Source: Pelomonas sp. CA6
GTDB lineage: Bacteria > Pseudomonadota > Gammaproteobacteria > Burkholderiales > Burkholderiaceae_C
Assembly: GCF_022549225.1 (NCBI RefSeq)
Contig: NZ_JAKZFD010000005.1
Span: forward strand, 186,001-250,000
Direction of reading: 5' to 3'
DNA length: 64,000 nt
The notes beneath the pieces are model-generated. The model searched no databases, was not told the origin of the DNA, and saw only the letters and a program-made list of their open reading frames with translations. Every line of letters begins with the position of its first letter. The stretch's first letter is position 1. Positions 17,825 through 26,462 of the stretch are shown piece after piece. The position numbers and the translations under genes are program-made.

Positions 17825-17975
17825 AGGCGCGAATCATAGGGAGAACCCGAGTGCTCAGCCGAAACTCACGTGGCGTCCGCCCCACGGATCGTCTTCGCTC
17901 CCTTGGGGGATTGATGGCGCATTGTTGTTCGATATGGGAACTTTTTCTGGTATGCGCCTTGGCGGAAGCCCTAAG

Positions 17976-18012
17976 TTTTCAGATCTGGAGGGCGCCTTGC
18001 CTCCTCTGAAAA
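17976..18012. repeat. Inverted repeat downstream of barrel gene 2
   Basis: TTTTCAGA (17976-17983) pairs with TCTGAAAA (18005-18012), and inside it GGAGG (17987-17991) pairs with CCTCC (18000-18004), leaving a 3-nt bulge and an 8-nt loop. Possible processing or termination structure about 185 bp past the stop at 18196; no T-run beyond the stem. Confidence 0.45.
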
Positions 18013-18195
18013 TCGAAAGCCGCTCTTCGTTCCCAGACCGGCTTCAATCTGTGCGAATGGCGGATTTTTTGAAACTCAAGAGGTGCTGTCAATCCTGACC
18101 GCAGAATCGTTCGCATCAGCCAATGGGGCGGAATCGCGTGATTTCCTCACGCTCCGGACCCCGGGGCTTTGACCCCATTCGCGGCCAGGTTTTGC

Positions 18196-18756
18196 TTAGA
18201 ACATGAAGGTGGCGCCCGCCGTGTAGGCTCGGACATTGCTCCGTTCGCCACTGCCCATATGGGAATACTTGTTGCGACTGAAATCCAGATGGGCGTCGAG
18301 GCGCAGGCGCGGACTGACGCTGTAGCCGGCCGCCAGTCCGAGGTGGGGTGCTGTGCTGGGGGAGGATGCATAGCCATACAGGCTGGTCCGGATGCCGCTG
18401 AACCGGGTCTTCATGCGCAGCAGGCCGCCGCGCAACGTGAAGTCCCAGGACGGGTTGAGCGGAAGGCGGTAGGCCAGGTCCAATCCGATACCGTCACTCT
18501 TGCTTTCGCCCTGGAAGCCCCCATCCACGGAGGCCTTGCCGAAGCTCATGTATGCCAGCTCGACCGCCAGGTTGTGGCCCACGCCATAACCACCGACGAG
18601 TTTGTAGGCGGTGCCTGTTGTGTCGCTGTGCAGAATACCCATGGGATCCAGCTTGGTGTTGTCCCGGCCCACCCCTGCGGCCGCGGACACATAGGCTTGC
18701 GCTTGAGCCACGCCGGCTGTTGCGGCCAACAATATTGCAGTCAGGTGCTGGATCAT
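18196..18756 (-). CDS. Small outer-membrane beta-barrel protein (paralogue 2)
   Basis: A 186-residue homologue of the adjacent barrel. Signal peptide MIQHLTAILLAATAGVAQAQ, then strands AYVSAAAGVGRDNTKLDP, YKLVGGYGVGHNLAVELAYMSFGKAS, DLAYRLPLNPSWDFTLRGGLLRMK, HLGLAAGYSV, LDAHLDFSRNKY and a terminal TAGATFMF ending in Phe. The shared blocks (GRDN/GRTN, KLVGGYG.G.NL..EL.Y.SFGKA, SRNKY/SRSKF) show duplication. Its Shine-Dalgarno (AAGGGAG, 18761-18767) is buried in a long leader hairpin, pointing to post-transcriptional control that paralogue 1 does not share. Confidence 0.84.
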   Translation of the reverse strand: MIQHLTAILLAATAGVAQAQAYVSAAAGVGRDNTKLDPMGILHSDTTGTAYKLVGGYGVGHNLAVELAYMSFGKASVDGGFQGESKSDGIGLDLAYRLPLNPSWDFTLRGGLLRMKTRFSGIRTSLYGYASSPSTAPHLGLAAGYSVSPRLRLDAHLDFSRNKYSHMGSGERSNVRAYTAGATFMF

Positions 18757-18762
18757 GCATCT

Positions 18763-18827
18763 CCCTTGATGTATTCAATGCGCGCCAGGCCGTCTGAGCC
18801 CGCGCGGCGCGCAGAATAAATCAAGGG
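18763..18827 (-). promoter_or_regulatory. Long leader hairpin sequestering the ribosome binding site of barrel gene 2
   Basis: Arms 18763-18786 and 18806-18827 pair as 8 bp (CCCTTGAT/ATCAAGGG), a 2x2 internal loop, 4 bp (ATTC/GAAT), a 2-nt bulge, and 8 bp (TGCGCGCC/GGCGCGCA), with a 19-nt loop. On the mRNA the 3' arm contains AAGGG of the Shine-Dalgarno, which lies only about 4-7 nt before ATG 18756. A translational switch such as an RNA thermometer or sRNA target is inferred. Confidence 0.6.
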
Positions 18828-19038
18828 GCCGGAACGAGCGGCCAAGTCGTCTGGCATATCGCACGCGGGATCGGGCGAATACTCCGCTCGCCAGGAATGA
18901 GAAATCCGACCCCGTGAGGGCGCCACGCGGCCCACATCAGCTCCGGCAGGCGCCAGTGATTCGGGTCGGGGTGAGGTTTGCCTGCAAGTCAGTTCGGAGT
19001 TGCCCTGAATGCGACAGTGGGGCGTTCCGCGCAGACCC

Positions 19039-20094
19039 TCAAGCCGCCTGACGCATATCCGAAACCCCATGCCGCAGTTCCCCGAACAGGTTGCGGGGGT
19101 CGCTCAGGACAGGCACCAGATCGAGTGAGGAGCCCAGGCCCAGCGCGGTGGCCTGGTGGGCCAGCCAGCGCAGCGTGGAGAAATCCTCCAGCGCGAAGCC
19201 CACCGAGTCGAAGACGGTGATCTCGTCGGCGCGCACGCGGCCGGGGCGCTGGCCGGACAGCACCTGCCACAGCTCCGTGACCGGGAAATCCGCCGGCATC
19301 TGCTGCACATCGCCTTCGATGCGCGACTGCGGCTCGTATTCGACGAAGACACGGGCCGCTTCCAGCACGCCGCGGTGCAACTCCGTCTTGCCCGGGCAGT
19401 CGCCGCCGACGCCGTTGATGTGCATGCCGGGCTGAATCATCTCGGGCGTCAGGATGGTCGCGTTGGTTTTGTCGGCGGTGACCGTGGTGACGATGTCGGC
19501 GCCCTGGGCGGCATCGGCAATGCTGGCGCAACGGCGCAGGGCAAGACCCGGCACCGACTGCAGGTTGCGCACCAGCCTGTCGGTGGCCGCGGGGTCGATG
19601 TCGTAGAGACGGATCTCCTGGATGCCCAGCAGGTGGTGGAAGGCCAGGGCCTGGAACTCGCTCTGCGCGCCGTTGCCGATCAGCGCCATGCACCGGGAAT
19701 CGGGCCGCGCCAGCACGCGCGCGGCGAGCGCCGAGGTGGCCGCGGTGCGCAGCGCGGTGGACAGGGTCAGCTCCGACAGCAGCCGCGGGATGCCGGTGGC
19801 CACGTCGGCGAGCACGCCAAAAGCCATCACGGTCGGCAGGCCGACGCGGTGGTTTTTGGGGTGTCCGTTGACGTACTTGAAGCTGTAGGACTGGGCGTCG
19901 GCGATGGGCATCAGCTCGATCACGCCGTCCTGCGAATGCGCAGCGACGCGCGCGGTCTTGTCGAACTGGGGCCAGCGCAAATAGTCGGCGCGGATGGCCT
20001 CGGCCAGCTGTTCCAGGCACAGGGGCAGGCCCAGGCGGTGGACGATGCGGGCGACGTCGGGGGTGCTGAGAAATTGCGTCATGGGCAGGCTCAT
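19039..20094 (-). CDS. Ornithine cyclodeaminase family protein
   Basis: NAD-dependent enzyme of the ornithine cyclodeaminase/mu-crystallin family, which converts ornithine to proline and ammonia; 351 residues. Family segments: FKYVNGHPKNHRVGLPTVMAF, TALRTAATSALAARVLA, the Rossmann loop LIGNGAQSEFQALAF, LYDIDPAATDRLVRNL, TTVTADKTNATILTPEMI and GMHINGVGGDCPGKTELH with a conserved Asp and Lys. An internal ATG at 20082 is an alternative start; neither has a strong RBS. It is transcribed divergently from an Lrp-type regulator with a dyad between them, the usual arrangement for amino-acid-responsive control of a catabolic gene. Confidence 0.88.
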   Translation of the reverse strand: MSLPMTQFLSTPDVARIVHRLGLPLCLEQLAEAIRADYLRWPQFDKTARVAAHSQDGVIELMPIADAQSYSFKYVNGHPKNHRVGLPTVMAFGVLADVATGIPRLLSELTLSTALRTAATSALAARVLARPDSRCMALIGNGAQSEFQALAFHHLLGIQEIRLYDIDPAATDRLVRNLQSVPGLALRRCASIADAAQGADIVTTVTADKTNATILTPEMIQPGMHINGVGGDCPGKTELHRGVLEAARVFVEYEPQSRIEGDVQQMPADFPVTELWQVLSGQRPGRVRADEITVFDSVGFALEDFSTLRWLAHQATALGLGSSLDLVPVLSDPRNLFGELRHGVSDMRQAA

Positions 20095-20176
20095 GGCTGT
20101 GGAGATGGTTCGATTCTTCAGAGCCGCCCCGCCAGCGAGAAGCCAGAAAATTGATCAACAGTCATCATGTGTTGTA

Positions 20177-20204
20177 CAAAACGGCAAGAACAAATGCCGT
20201 TTTG
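20177..20204. promoter_or_regulatory. Inverted repeat, likely Lrp-family operator
   Basis: A perfect 10-bp dyad, CAAAACGGCA and TGCCGTTTTG, separated by 8 nt, sits in the 189-bp gap between the divergent ocd and lrp-like genes. It is likely bound by the adjacent regulator; inferred from position and symmetry. Confidence 0.6.
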
Positions 20205-20283
20205 ATAGCGACTTCGGGTTAACCCTGGGCGAATTCCGCCCCGCTGGGGCCCAAGAGCACCGAAGCGGTGCAACAGGGAGCGC

Positions 20284-20709
20284 ATGGACACGCTGGACCA
20301 ACAACTGATCGCCTTGCTGCGCCAGGATGCGCGCGCCAGCGTGGCAACGCTGGCGCACAAGCTGAAGGTGGCGCGCGGCACCGTGACCAACCGGCTGGCC
20401 AAGCTGGAAGACGCCGGGGTGATCACCGGCTACACGGTGCGCCTGCGCGCCGACGCGGCGCCGCGCCACATCGTGGCCTGGATGAGCATCGCCGTGGAAG
20501 GCAACCGCACGCGCGAGGTGGTGGGCATCCTGATGGGGGAGCCGGGGGTTTCCGGGTTGTTCGACACCAATGGCCGCTGGGACCTGCTGGCCGAGCTTCG
20601 CGCCGAGACGCTCAACGAGCTGGCCGAGATTCTGGAGCGGGTGCGTCTGATCAAGGGCATAGGCGCCACCGAAACCAGCATCCACCTGCAGACCTACAAG
20701 CTGGGCTGA
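20284..20709 (+). CDS. Lrp/AsnC family transcriptional regulator
   Basis: A 141-residue DNA-binding regulator. The N-terminal AsnC-type helix-turn-helix runs [19 protein letters not shown] to [24 protein letters not shown] (about residues 1-50); the rest is an AsnC ligand-binding ferredoxin-like domain with [32 protein letters not shown] and [16 protein letters not shown]. It is divergent from ornithine cyclodeaminase and probably controls it in response to an amino acid. The intergenic dyad at 20177-20204 is the candidate binding site. Confidence 0.92.
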   Translation: MDTLDQQLIALLRQDARASVATLAHKLKVARGTVTNRLAKLEDAGVITGYTVRLRADAAPRHIVAWMSIAVEGNRTREVVGILMGEPGVSGLFDTNGRWDLLAELRAETLNELAEILERVRLIKGIGATETSIHLQTYKLG

Positions 20710-20785
20710 GCGGGTTTTTTCCACGCGTCGGTCCGCCCACGCTCTGCTAAAACCTCGACGTTTTCATTCACTGCGCGGGGCTTGC

Positions 20786-22330
20786 ATGTTGTCTTTCTCT
20801 TCTTGGCGCCTGCGTACGCGCGTCCTGTCCGGCTTTGCGTTGGTGATGGCGCTGATGGGGGCGGCCTCGCTCTATGGCGTCTGGCGCATCGTCCAGCTCA
20901 GCGCCCATGTCGATCAGCTGGTCCAGGCCGACGTGCAGGCGCTGGAGCTGGCGCGGCTGTGGGCCGGGCTGACCGAGGCCAACATCCAGCGCCGCGTCGT
21001 CACGCTGGCGATCGACGACGCGGAGTTCGTCAAGGCCTTCTCGCGCAAGTCCAAGGAGACTTCGGCGCGCGTGGACAAGGTGCAGGAAATGCTGGACCAG
21101 CTGAGCAAGACGCCCGAATCGGAGCGTCTCAGCGACCGCATTGGCGAGACGCGCAAGGCCTACCAGGCGCTGCGCGACGAGATCACGCGGCAGAAGACCG
21201 CAGGTCAGGATGTCAGGGCCCGCGTGACGCGCGAACTGATCCCGGCGATGGAAACCTATCTGGACGCCATCAACGCCTATGCCGACCACGCCCGCCAGCA
21301 ACTGGACGCGAAGCGGGCCGAAGCCGGGCGCGAGGCCGCCGCCACGCGCGCCTGGGTGCTGGCCGCCACCGCGATCGCGGCGGTGCTGGGCGTGTTCGTG
21401 GCATTGGGCATCACCCGCTCGGTGACGCGACCGCTGCAACAAGCCCGCGGCCTGACCCAGCGCATCGCCGACGGCGACCTGACCCCGCGCGCGCCCAGCA
21501 CCGGGCAGGACGAGCTGGCCCAGCTGATGCAGGCGCTGGAGCAGATGCAGGGCAAGCTCGCCACCACCATCGCCGGGGTGCGCGGGGCGGCCGAGCAGGT
21601 GCGGCTGGCCTCGTCGGAAATCGCCAGCGGCAACCTGGACCTGTCCAACCGCACCGAGCAGACCGCTTCCAGCCTGGAGCAGACCGGCGCCGCGATGCAG
21701 CAGCTGGGCGACGGCGTGCGGCTGAACGCCAATGCGGCGCGCGAGGCCGACGGGCTGGCGCAGTCGGCCTCGCAGGTGGCCGACCGCGGTGGTGAGATGG
21801 TCAGCCGCGTGGTGCAGACCATGGGCGAGATCCAGCAGTCGTCCAACAAGATCGGCGACATCATCGGCGTGATCGACGGCATCGCCTTCCAGACCAACAT
21901 CCTGGCGCTGAACGCCGCGGTGGAAGCCGCACGCGCGGGCGAGCAGGGCCGCGGCTTCGCGGTGGTGGCCGGCGAGGTGCGGGCGCTCGCGCAGCGCAGC
22001 GCCCAGGCTGCGCGCGAGATCAAGGCGCTGATCGCCGCTTCGGTCGAGAAGGTGGAAAGCGGCAGCGTGCTGGTGCGCGATACCGGCAGCACCATCGCCG
22101 AGGTCGTGCAGGCCGTGCAGCGCGTGACCCGCATCGTCGGCGAGATCTCCGCGTCGACCGGCGCCCAGGCCCAGACCCTGGGCGAGATCGGCGCGGCCGT
22201 CGGTCAGCTGGACCAGATGACGCAGCAGAACGCGTCGCTGGTGGAGCAGTCCGCGGCCGCCGCGGAAAGCCTGCGCGAGCAGGCCTCGCAGCTGGTGGAG
22301 TCGGTGGCCGCGTTCAAGCTGCGCGGCTGA
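20786..22330 (+). CDS. Methyl-accepting chemotaxis protein with four-helix-bundle sensor
   Basis: A 514-residue orphan chemoreceptor. TM1 about 12-33 ([20 protein letters not shown]), a periplasmic 4HB-like helical sensor (about 35-185, with coiled-coil-prone [20 protein letters not shown]), TM2 about 190-212 ([20 protein letters not shown]), HAMP with [22 protein letters not shown], and a methyl-accepting domain with [19 protein letters not shown]. It ends [12 protein letters not shown], without a CheR-tethering pentapeptide. Its signalling domain is close to that of the receptor at 6713-8257, while the sensor differs. Ligand unknown. Confidence 0.92.
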   Translation: MLSFSSWRLRTRVLSGFALVMALMGAASLYGVWRIVQLSAHVDQLVQADVQALELARLWAGLTEANIQRRVVTLAIDDAEFVKAFSRKSKETSARVDKVQEMLDQLSKTPESERLSDRIGETRKAYQALRDEITRQKTAGQDVRARVTRELIPAMETYLDAINAYADHARQQLDAKRAEAGREAAATRAWVLAATAIAAVLGVFVALGITRSVTRPLQQARGLTQRIADGDLTPRAPSTGQDELAQLMQALEQMQGKLATTIAGVRGAAEQVRLASSEIASGNLDLSNRTEQTASSLEQTGAAMQQLGDGVRLNANAAREADGLAQSASQVADRGGEMVSRVVQTMGEIQQSSNKIGDIIGVIDGIAFQTNILALNAAVEAARAGEQGRGFAVVAGEVRALAQRSAQAAREIKALIAASVEKVESGSVLVRDTGSTIAEVVQAVQRVTRIVGEISASTGAQAQTLGEIGAAVGQLDQMTQQNASLVEQSAAAAESLREQASQLVESVAAFKLRG

Positions 22331-22375
22331 GTCGACCCGGGCCCTCGCCCCGGTCCGGGCCGCATGGGGGCGCCG

Positions 22376-23227
22376 TCAGTTGGTGCTCAGTTCGACCTGC
22401 AGCTGCTGGACGTGCGAGGTCACGAATGCGCTGCCTTTGCGAAGTCCGGGCGAGATCTGCCCGGACAGGTCCCGTCGCAGCAGTTCCAACGTCATGCTGC
22501 ATTGGACGTTGCGCGCGATTTCGCTGCCAAAGATGTCCTTGGCCAGTTGTGCTGGATCCAGGCGATAGACGCTGCCGCTGGCGTGAACCAGGGGGGAGCC
22601 AAGACTTCCGAACATGGAGAAGGCGCGGCCGTTCGAGCATTTGCCTCGGGTTTCGCCCGTCAGGACTTCGGTCGTGGGGACGTTCACCACGAGCTCCACT
22701 GGCGTGCCGGGGTGGGTGAGATTGAGGACGTATTGCGTCGGCGCCAGCACTCGGAAAGGGGGCGGAAGAATGCCTGAGCCGGTGAAAGTGCTGCCGTCAG
22801 CACGCACGAACTCCATGCGAACCTGGCGGTCGGCCGGGATGCCTGCCAACTGGGCTTCCCAGTTCATGCCTGTTGTATCGCCTGACAGTCTCACCCGTGA
22901 GTGGTTGCCAGAGGACGCGTAGAGCATATCGCCGCCCTCCAGCGTGACGCCACCCATGACCTTTCCGGTCGAGAAGGTGCCCATGGCCCTGAGATTCTGG
23001 CCGTCGCTGCGCACTTCGAGGCTCACGACCAGGTCGGCACTGGCGACGTCCTTGGAGGGGCGGCAGCCTACGATGCCGCAAGCGATGCCATCTGCGATGG
23101 CCTGGCCCACGGCCTCGCCGGCCGATCCCATGCCGCAGCCGGCTGTCAGCGCTGTCAGTCCCGCGAGCGCCCCGGCCAGTGCCAGGCGGCTCCGTGGACG
23201 ACGGGCCTGGATAGGTTTCTTGTTCAT
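22376..23227 (-). CDS. Hypothetical lipoprotein
   Basis: A 283-residue predicted lipoprotein with no family I recognise. The start at 23227 (MNKKPIQARRPRSRLALAG) is favoured by a strong minus-strand RBS GAGGAG just before it and by the signal peptide, which ends in the lipobox LTAGC (Cys near residue 31). After the lipidated Cys come a short helix, a CGIVGC pair, and a beta-rich body with repeated short strands (SADLVVSLEVRSDGQ, GGVTLEGGDMLYASSG, VRLSGDTTGMNW). Four further cysteines (for example in GKCSNG and VQCSMT) could form disulfides in the periplasm. It is convergent with the chemoreceptor gene (45-bp gap). Confidence 0.75.
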   Translation of the reverse strand: MNKKPIQARRPRSRLALAGALAGLTALTAGCGMGSAGEAVGQAIADGIACGIVGCRPSKDVASADLVVSLEVRSDGQNLRAMGTFSTGKVMGGVTLEGGDMLYASSGNHSRVRLSGDTTGMNWEAQLAGIPADRQVRMEFVRADGSTFTGSGILPPPFRVLAPTQYVLNLTHPGTPVELVVNVPTTEVLTGETRGKCSNGRAFSMFGSLGSPLVHASGSVYRLDPAQLAKDIFGSEIARNVQCSMTLELLRRDLSGQISPGLRKGSAFVTSHVQQLQVELSTN

Positions 23228-23419
23228 GGGCTCCTCTCCCTCTCGGTTCATGGTCGGAGGCGCGGAGATATCAGGACGGCCTACCTCGCGAGCATCCGCG
23301 ATGCGTGTGGCTGGCGAGCATAGCCTGCGCCCCGCGGGGGCGGCTTCACCCCAACGGGGGGTTGGCGAGGGCGAGCGGTCGAGGCAAGTACGGGCCCAGG
23401 GTGGCGCCACCGCGCCGTG

Positions 23420-23425
23420 TACAGT
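23420..23425 (+). promoter_or_regulatory. -10 hexamer for a leaderless nicotinamidase transcript
   Basis: TACAGT ends 6 bp before ATG 23432, so the predicted first transcribed base is the A of the start codon. No Shine-Dalgarno is visible. Confidence 0.5.
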
Positions 23426-23431
23426 GCCGCC

Positions 23432-24268
23432 ATGCCCAAGACCTGTCTGCTGATCATCGACCCGCAGAACGATTTCTGCGACCTGCCGCCGTCATGGCGG
23501 GGCCGCGATCCCCTGACCGGCGCCGAGATCGCGCCCGCGCTGCCGGTGCCGGGCGCCCACGCCGATCTGCTGCGCCTGGCCGACTTCGTGCGGCGGCGTT
23601 CGGCGGCCCTGGATCAGGTCGTGATCACGCTGGATTCGCACCAGCGCTGGGACATCGCCCATCCCGGCTTCTGGGCCGGACCCGACGGCGCGTCGCCGGC
23701 CCCCTTCACACCGATTGCCGCGGCCCAGGTTCGCGCGGGCGAGTTCCTGCCGCGCGACGCGGCCGCGCTCGGCCGCGTGCTGGCCTACCTGGACGCGCTG
23801 GAGGCGGCCGGCCGCTACACCCTGATGGTCTGGCCGGTGCACTGCGAGGTGGGCAGCTGGGGCCACGGCGTGCATGCCGCGCTGCGCGCCGCCTGCGACG
23901 ACTGGGAGCTGCGGCGCCACCGCGCCACCTGGCATGTGTTCAAGGGCCTGAATCCCTGGACCGAGCACTACAGCGCGCTGCAGGCCGAGGTGCCCGATGC
24001 CGATGACGCACACACCGGGCTCAACCGCGAGCTGCTGCGCCGGCTCGAGGGCTTCCAGCGCATCCTGGTGGCCGGCGAGGCCGGCAGCCATTGCGTGAAG
24101 TCCACCGTCGAGCATCTGGTGCAGCACCTGCCGCGCCCGCAAGACCTGACCCTGTTGAGCGACGCCATGAGCCCGGTCACCGGCTTCGAGGGCCAGCAAC
24201 AGGCCTTTTTCGACGCGATGCGCGCCGCCGGCCTGCAGATTTCCACCACCCAGACCTGGGACGCATGA
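23432..24268 (+). CDS. Nicotinamidase-like cysteine hydrolase (isochorismatase fold)
   Basis: Probable nicotinamidase turning nicotinamide into nicotinate for NAD salvage. 278 residues, longer than the usual ~210 for PncA, with an insertion between the metal site and the catalytic Cys. Seen: catalytic Asp10 in [10 protein letters not shown], the metal-binding [16 protein letters not shown] segment with Asp and two His, and the nucleophile region [16 protein letters not shown] with Cys221. The start ATG 23432 removes a five-codon upstream stretch. It overlaps pncB by 4 bp (ATGA), which supports the NAD salvage role. Another amidase specificity is possible. Confidence 0.85.
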   Translation: MPKTCLLIIDPQNDFCDLPPSWRGRDPLTGAEIAPALPVPGAHADLLRLADFVRRRSAALDQVVITLDSHQRWDIAHPGFWAGPDGASPAPFTPIAAAQVRAGEFLPRDAAALGRVLAYLDALEAAGRYTLMVWPVHCEVGSWGHGVHAALRAACDDWELRRHRATWHVFKGLNPWTEHYSALQAEVPDADDAHTGLNRELLRRLEGFQRILVAGEAGSHCVKSTVEHLVQHLPRPQDLTLLSDAMSPVTGFEGQQQAFFDAMRAAGLQISTTQTWDA

Positions 24269-25470
24269 GCACCGCCACGCCACCGGTGATCTCCAGCCTG
24301 CTGGAGACCGATCTCTACAAGTTCACGATGTGGCAGGCCATGCTGCATCGCCATCCGACCGCGCAGGCCGAATACCGCTTCGCCTGCCGCAACACGCCGC
24401 AGTACCCGCTGGCCGAGCTGGTCGAGGACCTGGGCCGCGAGCTGGACCATTTGTGCAGCCTGAGCCTGGACCGCGACGAGCTGACCTATCTGCGTGGGCT
24501 GCGCTTCATCAAGTCCGACTTCGTCGACTTCCTGCGCATCTTCCGCTTCCAGCGCGACTTCATCGAGGTGACGCCGCGCGGCGAAGCGCTGGAGATCGTC
24601 GTGCGCGGTCCCCAGGTCCATGTGATGGGCTTCGAGATCTTCGTGCTCGCGATGGTCAACGAGCTCTACTTCCGCCGCTACGACGCCGCGGTCGCGCTGG
24701 CCCAGGGGCGAGAGCGTCTGCGCGCCAAGATCGAGCTGCTGCGCCGCTTCGAGCGCGAGGAGCCGCCGCACCGCCATCCCTTCGAGTTTTTCGACTTCGG
24801 CCTGCGCCGCCGCTTTTCCGGTGCCTGGCACCGCGAAGTCCTGTCCACGCTGAAGACCGAGCTGCCGCAGTTCTTCAAGGGCACCTCCAACGTGATGCTG
24901 GCGCGCGAGCTGGACCTGGTCCCCATCGGCACCATGGCCCACGAGTATTTGCAGAGCTACCAGGCCACCGGTGTGCGCCTGCGCGACCACCAGAAGGCGG
25001 CGCTGGAAGACTGGGTGCAGGAGTACCGTGGCGACCTGGGCATCGCGCTGACCGACGTCGTGAGCATGGATGCCTTCCTGGCCGACTTCGACCTCTACTT
25101 CGCCAAGCTCTTCGATGGCCTGCGCCACGATTCGGGCGACCCCTGCGAGTGGGGCGAAAAGGCGCTGGCCCACTACGGCCGGCTGCGCATCGACCCGCAT
25201 ACCAAGCGCCTGGTGTTCTCCGATGCGCTGGACATGCACAAGGCGCTGGCGCTGTACCGCCATTTCGCGGACCGTACCCAGCTGGGCTTTGGCATCGGCA
25301 CCCAGCTCAGCAACGACATGGGTCTGCCAACGCTGAACATCGTGGTCAAGCTGACCCATGTGAACGGCCAGCCCGTGGCCAAGCTGTCCGACAGCCCCGG
25401 CAAGACCATGTGCGAGGACCAGACCTTCCTGGCCTATCTGCGCCAGGTCTTCCAGGTGGCGCCGCGCTGA
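24265..25470 (+). CDS. pncB: Nicotinate phosphoribosyltransferase
   Basis: Couples nicotinate with PRPP (ATP-assisted) to nicotinate mononucleotide, the second step of Preiss-Handler NAD salvage. 401 residues from ATG 24265, the usual length for bacterial PncB. Segments: [20 protein letters not shown] at the N-terminus, [86 protein letters not shown], and [22 protein letters not shown]. It is translationally coupled to the hydrolase upstream, forming a two-gene salvage operon. Confidence 0.95.
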   Translation: MSTATPPVISSLLETDLYKFTMWQAMLHRHPTAQAEYRFACRNTPQYPLAELVEDLGRELDHLCSLSLDRDELTYLRGLRFIKSDFVDFLRIFRFQRDFIEVTPRGEALEIVVRGPQVHVMGFEIFVLAMVNELYFRRYDAAVALAQGRERLRAKIELLRRFEREEPPHRHPFEFFDFGLRRRFSGAWHREVLSTLKTELPQFFKGTSNVMLARELDLVPIGTMAHEYLQSYQATGVRLRDHQKAALEDWVQEYRGDLGIALTDVVSMDAFLADFDLYFAKLFDGLRHDSGDPCEWGEKALAHYGRLRIDPHTKRLVFSDALDMHKALALYRHFADRTQLGFGIGTQLSNDMGLPTLNIVVKLTHVNGQPVAKLSDSPGKTMCEDQTFLAYLRQVFQVAPR

Positions 25471-25488
25471 GCGGCGCCGGCGCTTCCC

Positions 25489-25494
25489 TAGAAT
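25489..25494 (+). promoter_or_regulatory. -10 hexamer TAGAAT before the patatin-like gene
   Basis: TAGAAT ends 8 bp before ATG 25503, predicting a leader of about 1-2 nt. It lies in the 32-bp gap after pncB, so the gene has its own candidate promoter. Confidence 0.45.
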
Positions 25495-25502
25495 CCCGGT
25501 CC

Positions 25503-26447
25503 ATGTCTGATGTCTCCCGCCGCGCGGCCGCCTGGGGCCGCCGCCGCCTGCTGACCCGGGGCGCCGCCCTGGGCTTGAGCGGCCTGCTCGCCGCCTGCAC
25601 CACCACCGCGCCCGTGCCCGCGCGCCCCGAGCCGCCGCCCGAGCTGCCTGCGCCGCCCAAGGCCGCGCCCCGCCCGCCGCGCATCGGACTGGCGCTGGGC
25701 GGCGGTGCCGCGCGCGGCTTCGCGCATATCGGCGTGCTGCAGGTGCTGGAAGAGCAGGGCATCAAGGCCGACCTCGTGGCCGGCACCTCGGCCGGCAGCC
25801 TGGTCGCGGCGCTGTTCGCCAGCGGCAAGAGCCCGCGCGAGCTGGCCCAACTGGCCGAGAACATGGACGAGGGCGCGATCACCGACTGGACCTTCCCGAT
25901 GCGCGGGCTGATCCGCGGCGAGGCGCTGGCCCGCTACGTGCGCGCCCAGACCGGCAACCGGCCCATCGAGCAGATGTCGGTGCCGCTGGGCATCGTGGCC
26001 ACAGACCTGTACGACGGCTCGCCGGTGCTGTTCCGCAGCGGCGATCTGGGGACCGCGGTGCGCGCCTCCAGCAGCGTGCCCGCGGTATTCCAGCCGGTGA
26101 AGATCGGCCAGCGCGAGTATGTGGACGGCGGCCTGGTCTCCCCGGTGCCGGTGCGCTTTGCCCGGCAGATGGGCGCGGATCTGGTGATCGCGGTGGACAT
26201 CAGCGAGCCGCCGCAGCCCAACCCGCCCGGCGATGCGATGCGCATGCTGCTGCAGACCTTCTCCATCATGGGGCGCTCGATCAACCATTTCGAGCTGCGC
26301 GAGGCGGACGTCGTGCTGCGCCCGCGGCTGGACGGGGTGGGCGGCGCGGACTTCGGCGCACGCCGCCGCGCGATCCAGGCCGGCCGGGAGGCCGCTCAGC
26401 TGGCCCTGGCGCAGATCCGCCAGCGCATCGCGGCGAAGACGCGCTGA
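25503..26447 (+). CDS. Patatin-like phospholipase, predicted lipoprotein
   Basis: A 314-residue RssA-type patatin-family lipid acyl hydrolase. The N-terminus has a twin-arginine-like stretch (RRRLLTRG), a hydrophobic segment and the lipobox LLAAC (Cys near residue 30), followed by a Pro-rich linker of about 25 residues; membrane anchoring in the periplasm is inferred. The patatin domain shows the oxyanion loop GGGAARGFAHIG, the nucleophile elbow GTSAG (Ser96) and the catalytic DGG (Asp208), so the Ser-Asp dyad is intact. Physiological substrate unknown. It is convergent with the DUF3667 gene, 15 bp away. Confidence 0.88.
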   Translation: MSDVSRRAAAWGRRRLLTRGAALGLSGLLAACTTTAPVPARPEPPPELPAPPKAAPRPPRIGLALGGGAARGFAHIGVLQVLEEQGIKADLVAGTSAGSLVAALFASGKSPRELAQLAENMDEGAITDWTFPMRGLIRGEALARYVRAQTGNRPIEQMSVPLGIVATDLYDGSPVLFRSGDLGTAVRASSSVPAVFQPVKIGQREYVDGGLVSPVPVRFARQMGADLVIAVDISEPPQPNPPGDAMRMLLQTFSIMGRSINHFELREADVVLRPRLDGVGGADFGARRRAIQAGREAAQLALAQIRQRIAAKTR

Positions 26448-26462
26448 ACGGGCCGCGCCGCC

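Larger units (their letters stand above)
17773..18195. other. 423-bp intergenic region between the two barrel genes
   Basis: It holds the 5' leader of the gene ending at 17215, including a hairpin at 17803-17824, and a larger inverted repeat at 17976-18012. Base composition is less GC-rich than the flanking genes. I see no credible reading frame, RNA gene or mobile-element remnant. Confidence 0.6.

Noticed and set aside
17773-18195. A missing gene or small RNA in the long gap between the barrel genes
   Set aside because: No frame with a start, RBS and codon bias is present, and the only structured elements are the two hairpins listed. An sRNA cannot be excluded, but nothing supports it.
23492-24283. 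Minus-strand frame opposite the nicotinamidase-like gene
   Set aside because: Overlaps a gene with intact catalytic motifs and encodes a low-complexity His/Gln/Ala sequence.
24330-26447. Long N-terminal extension joining pncB and the patatin-like gene into one frame
   Set aside because: The first 391 codons are an out-of-frame reading of pncB. The lipoprotein signal peptide at 25503 marks the true start.
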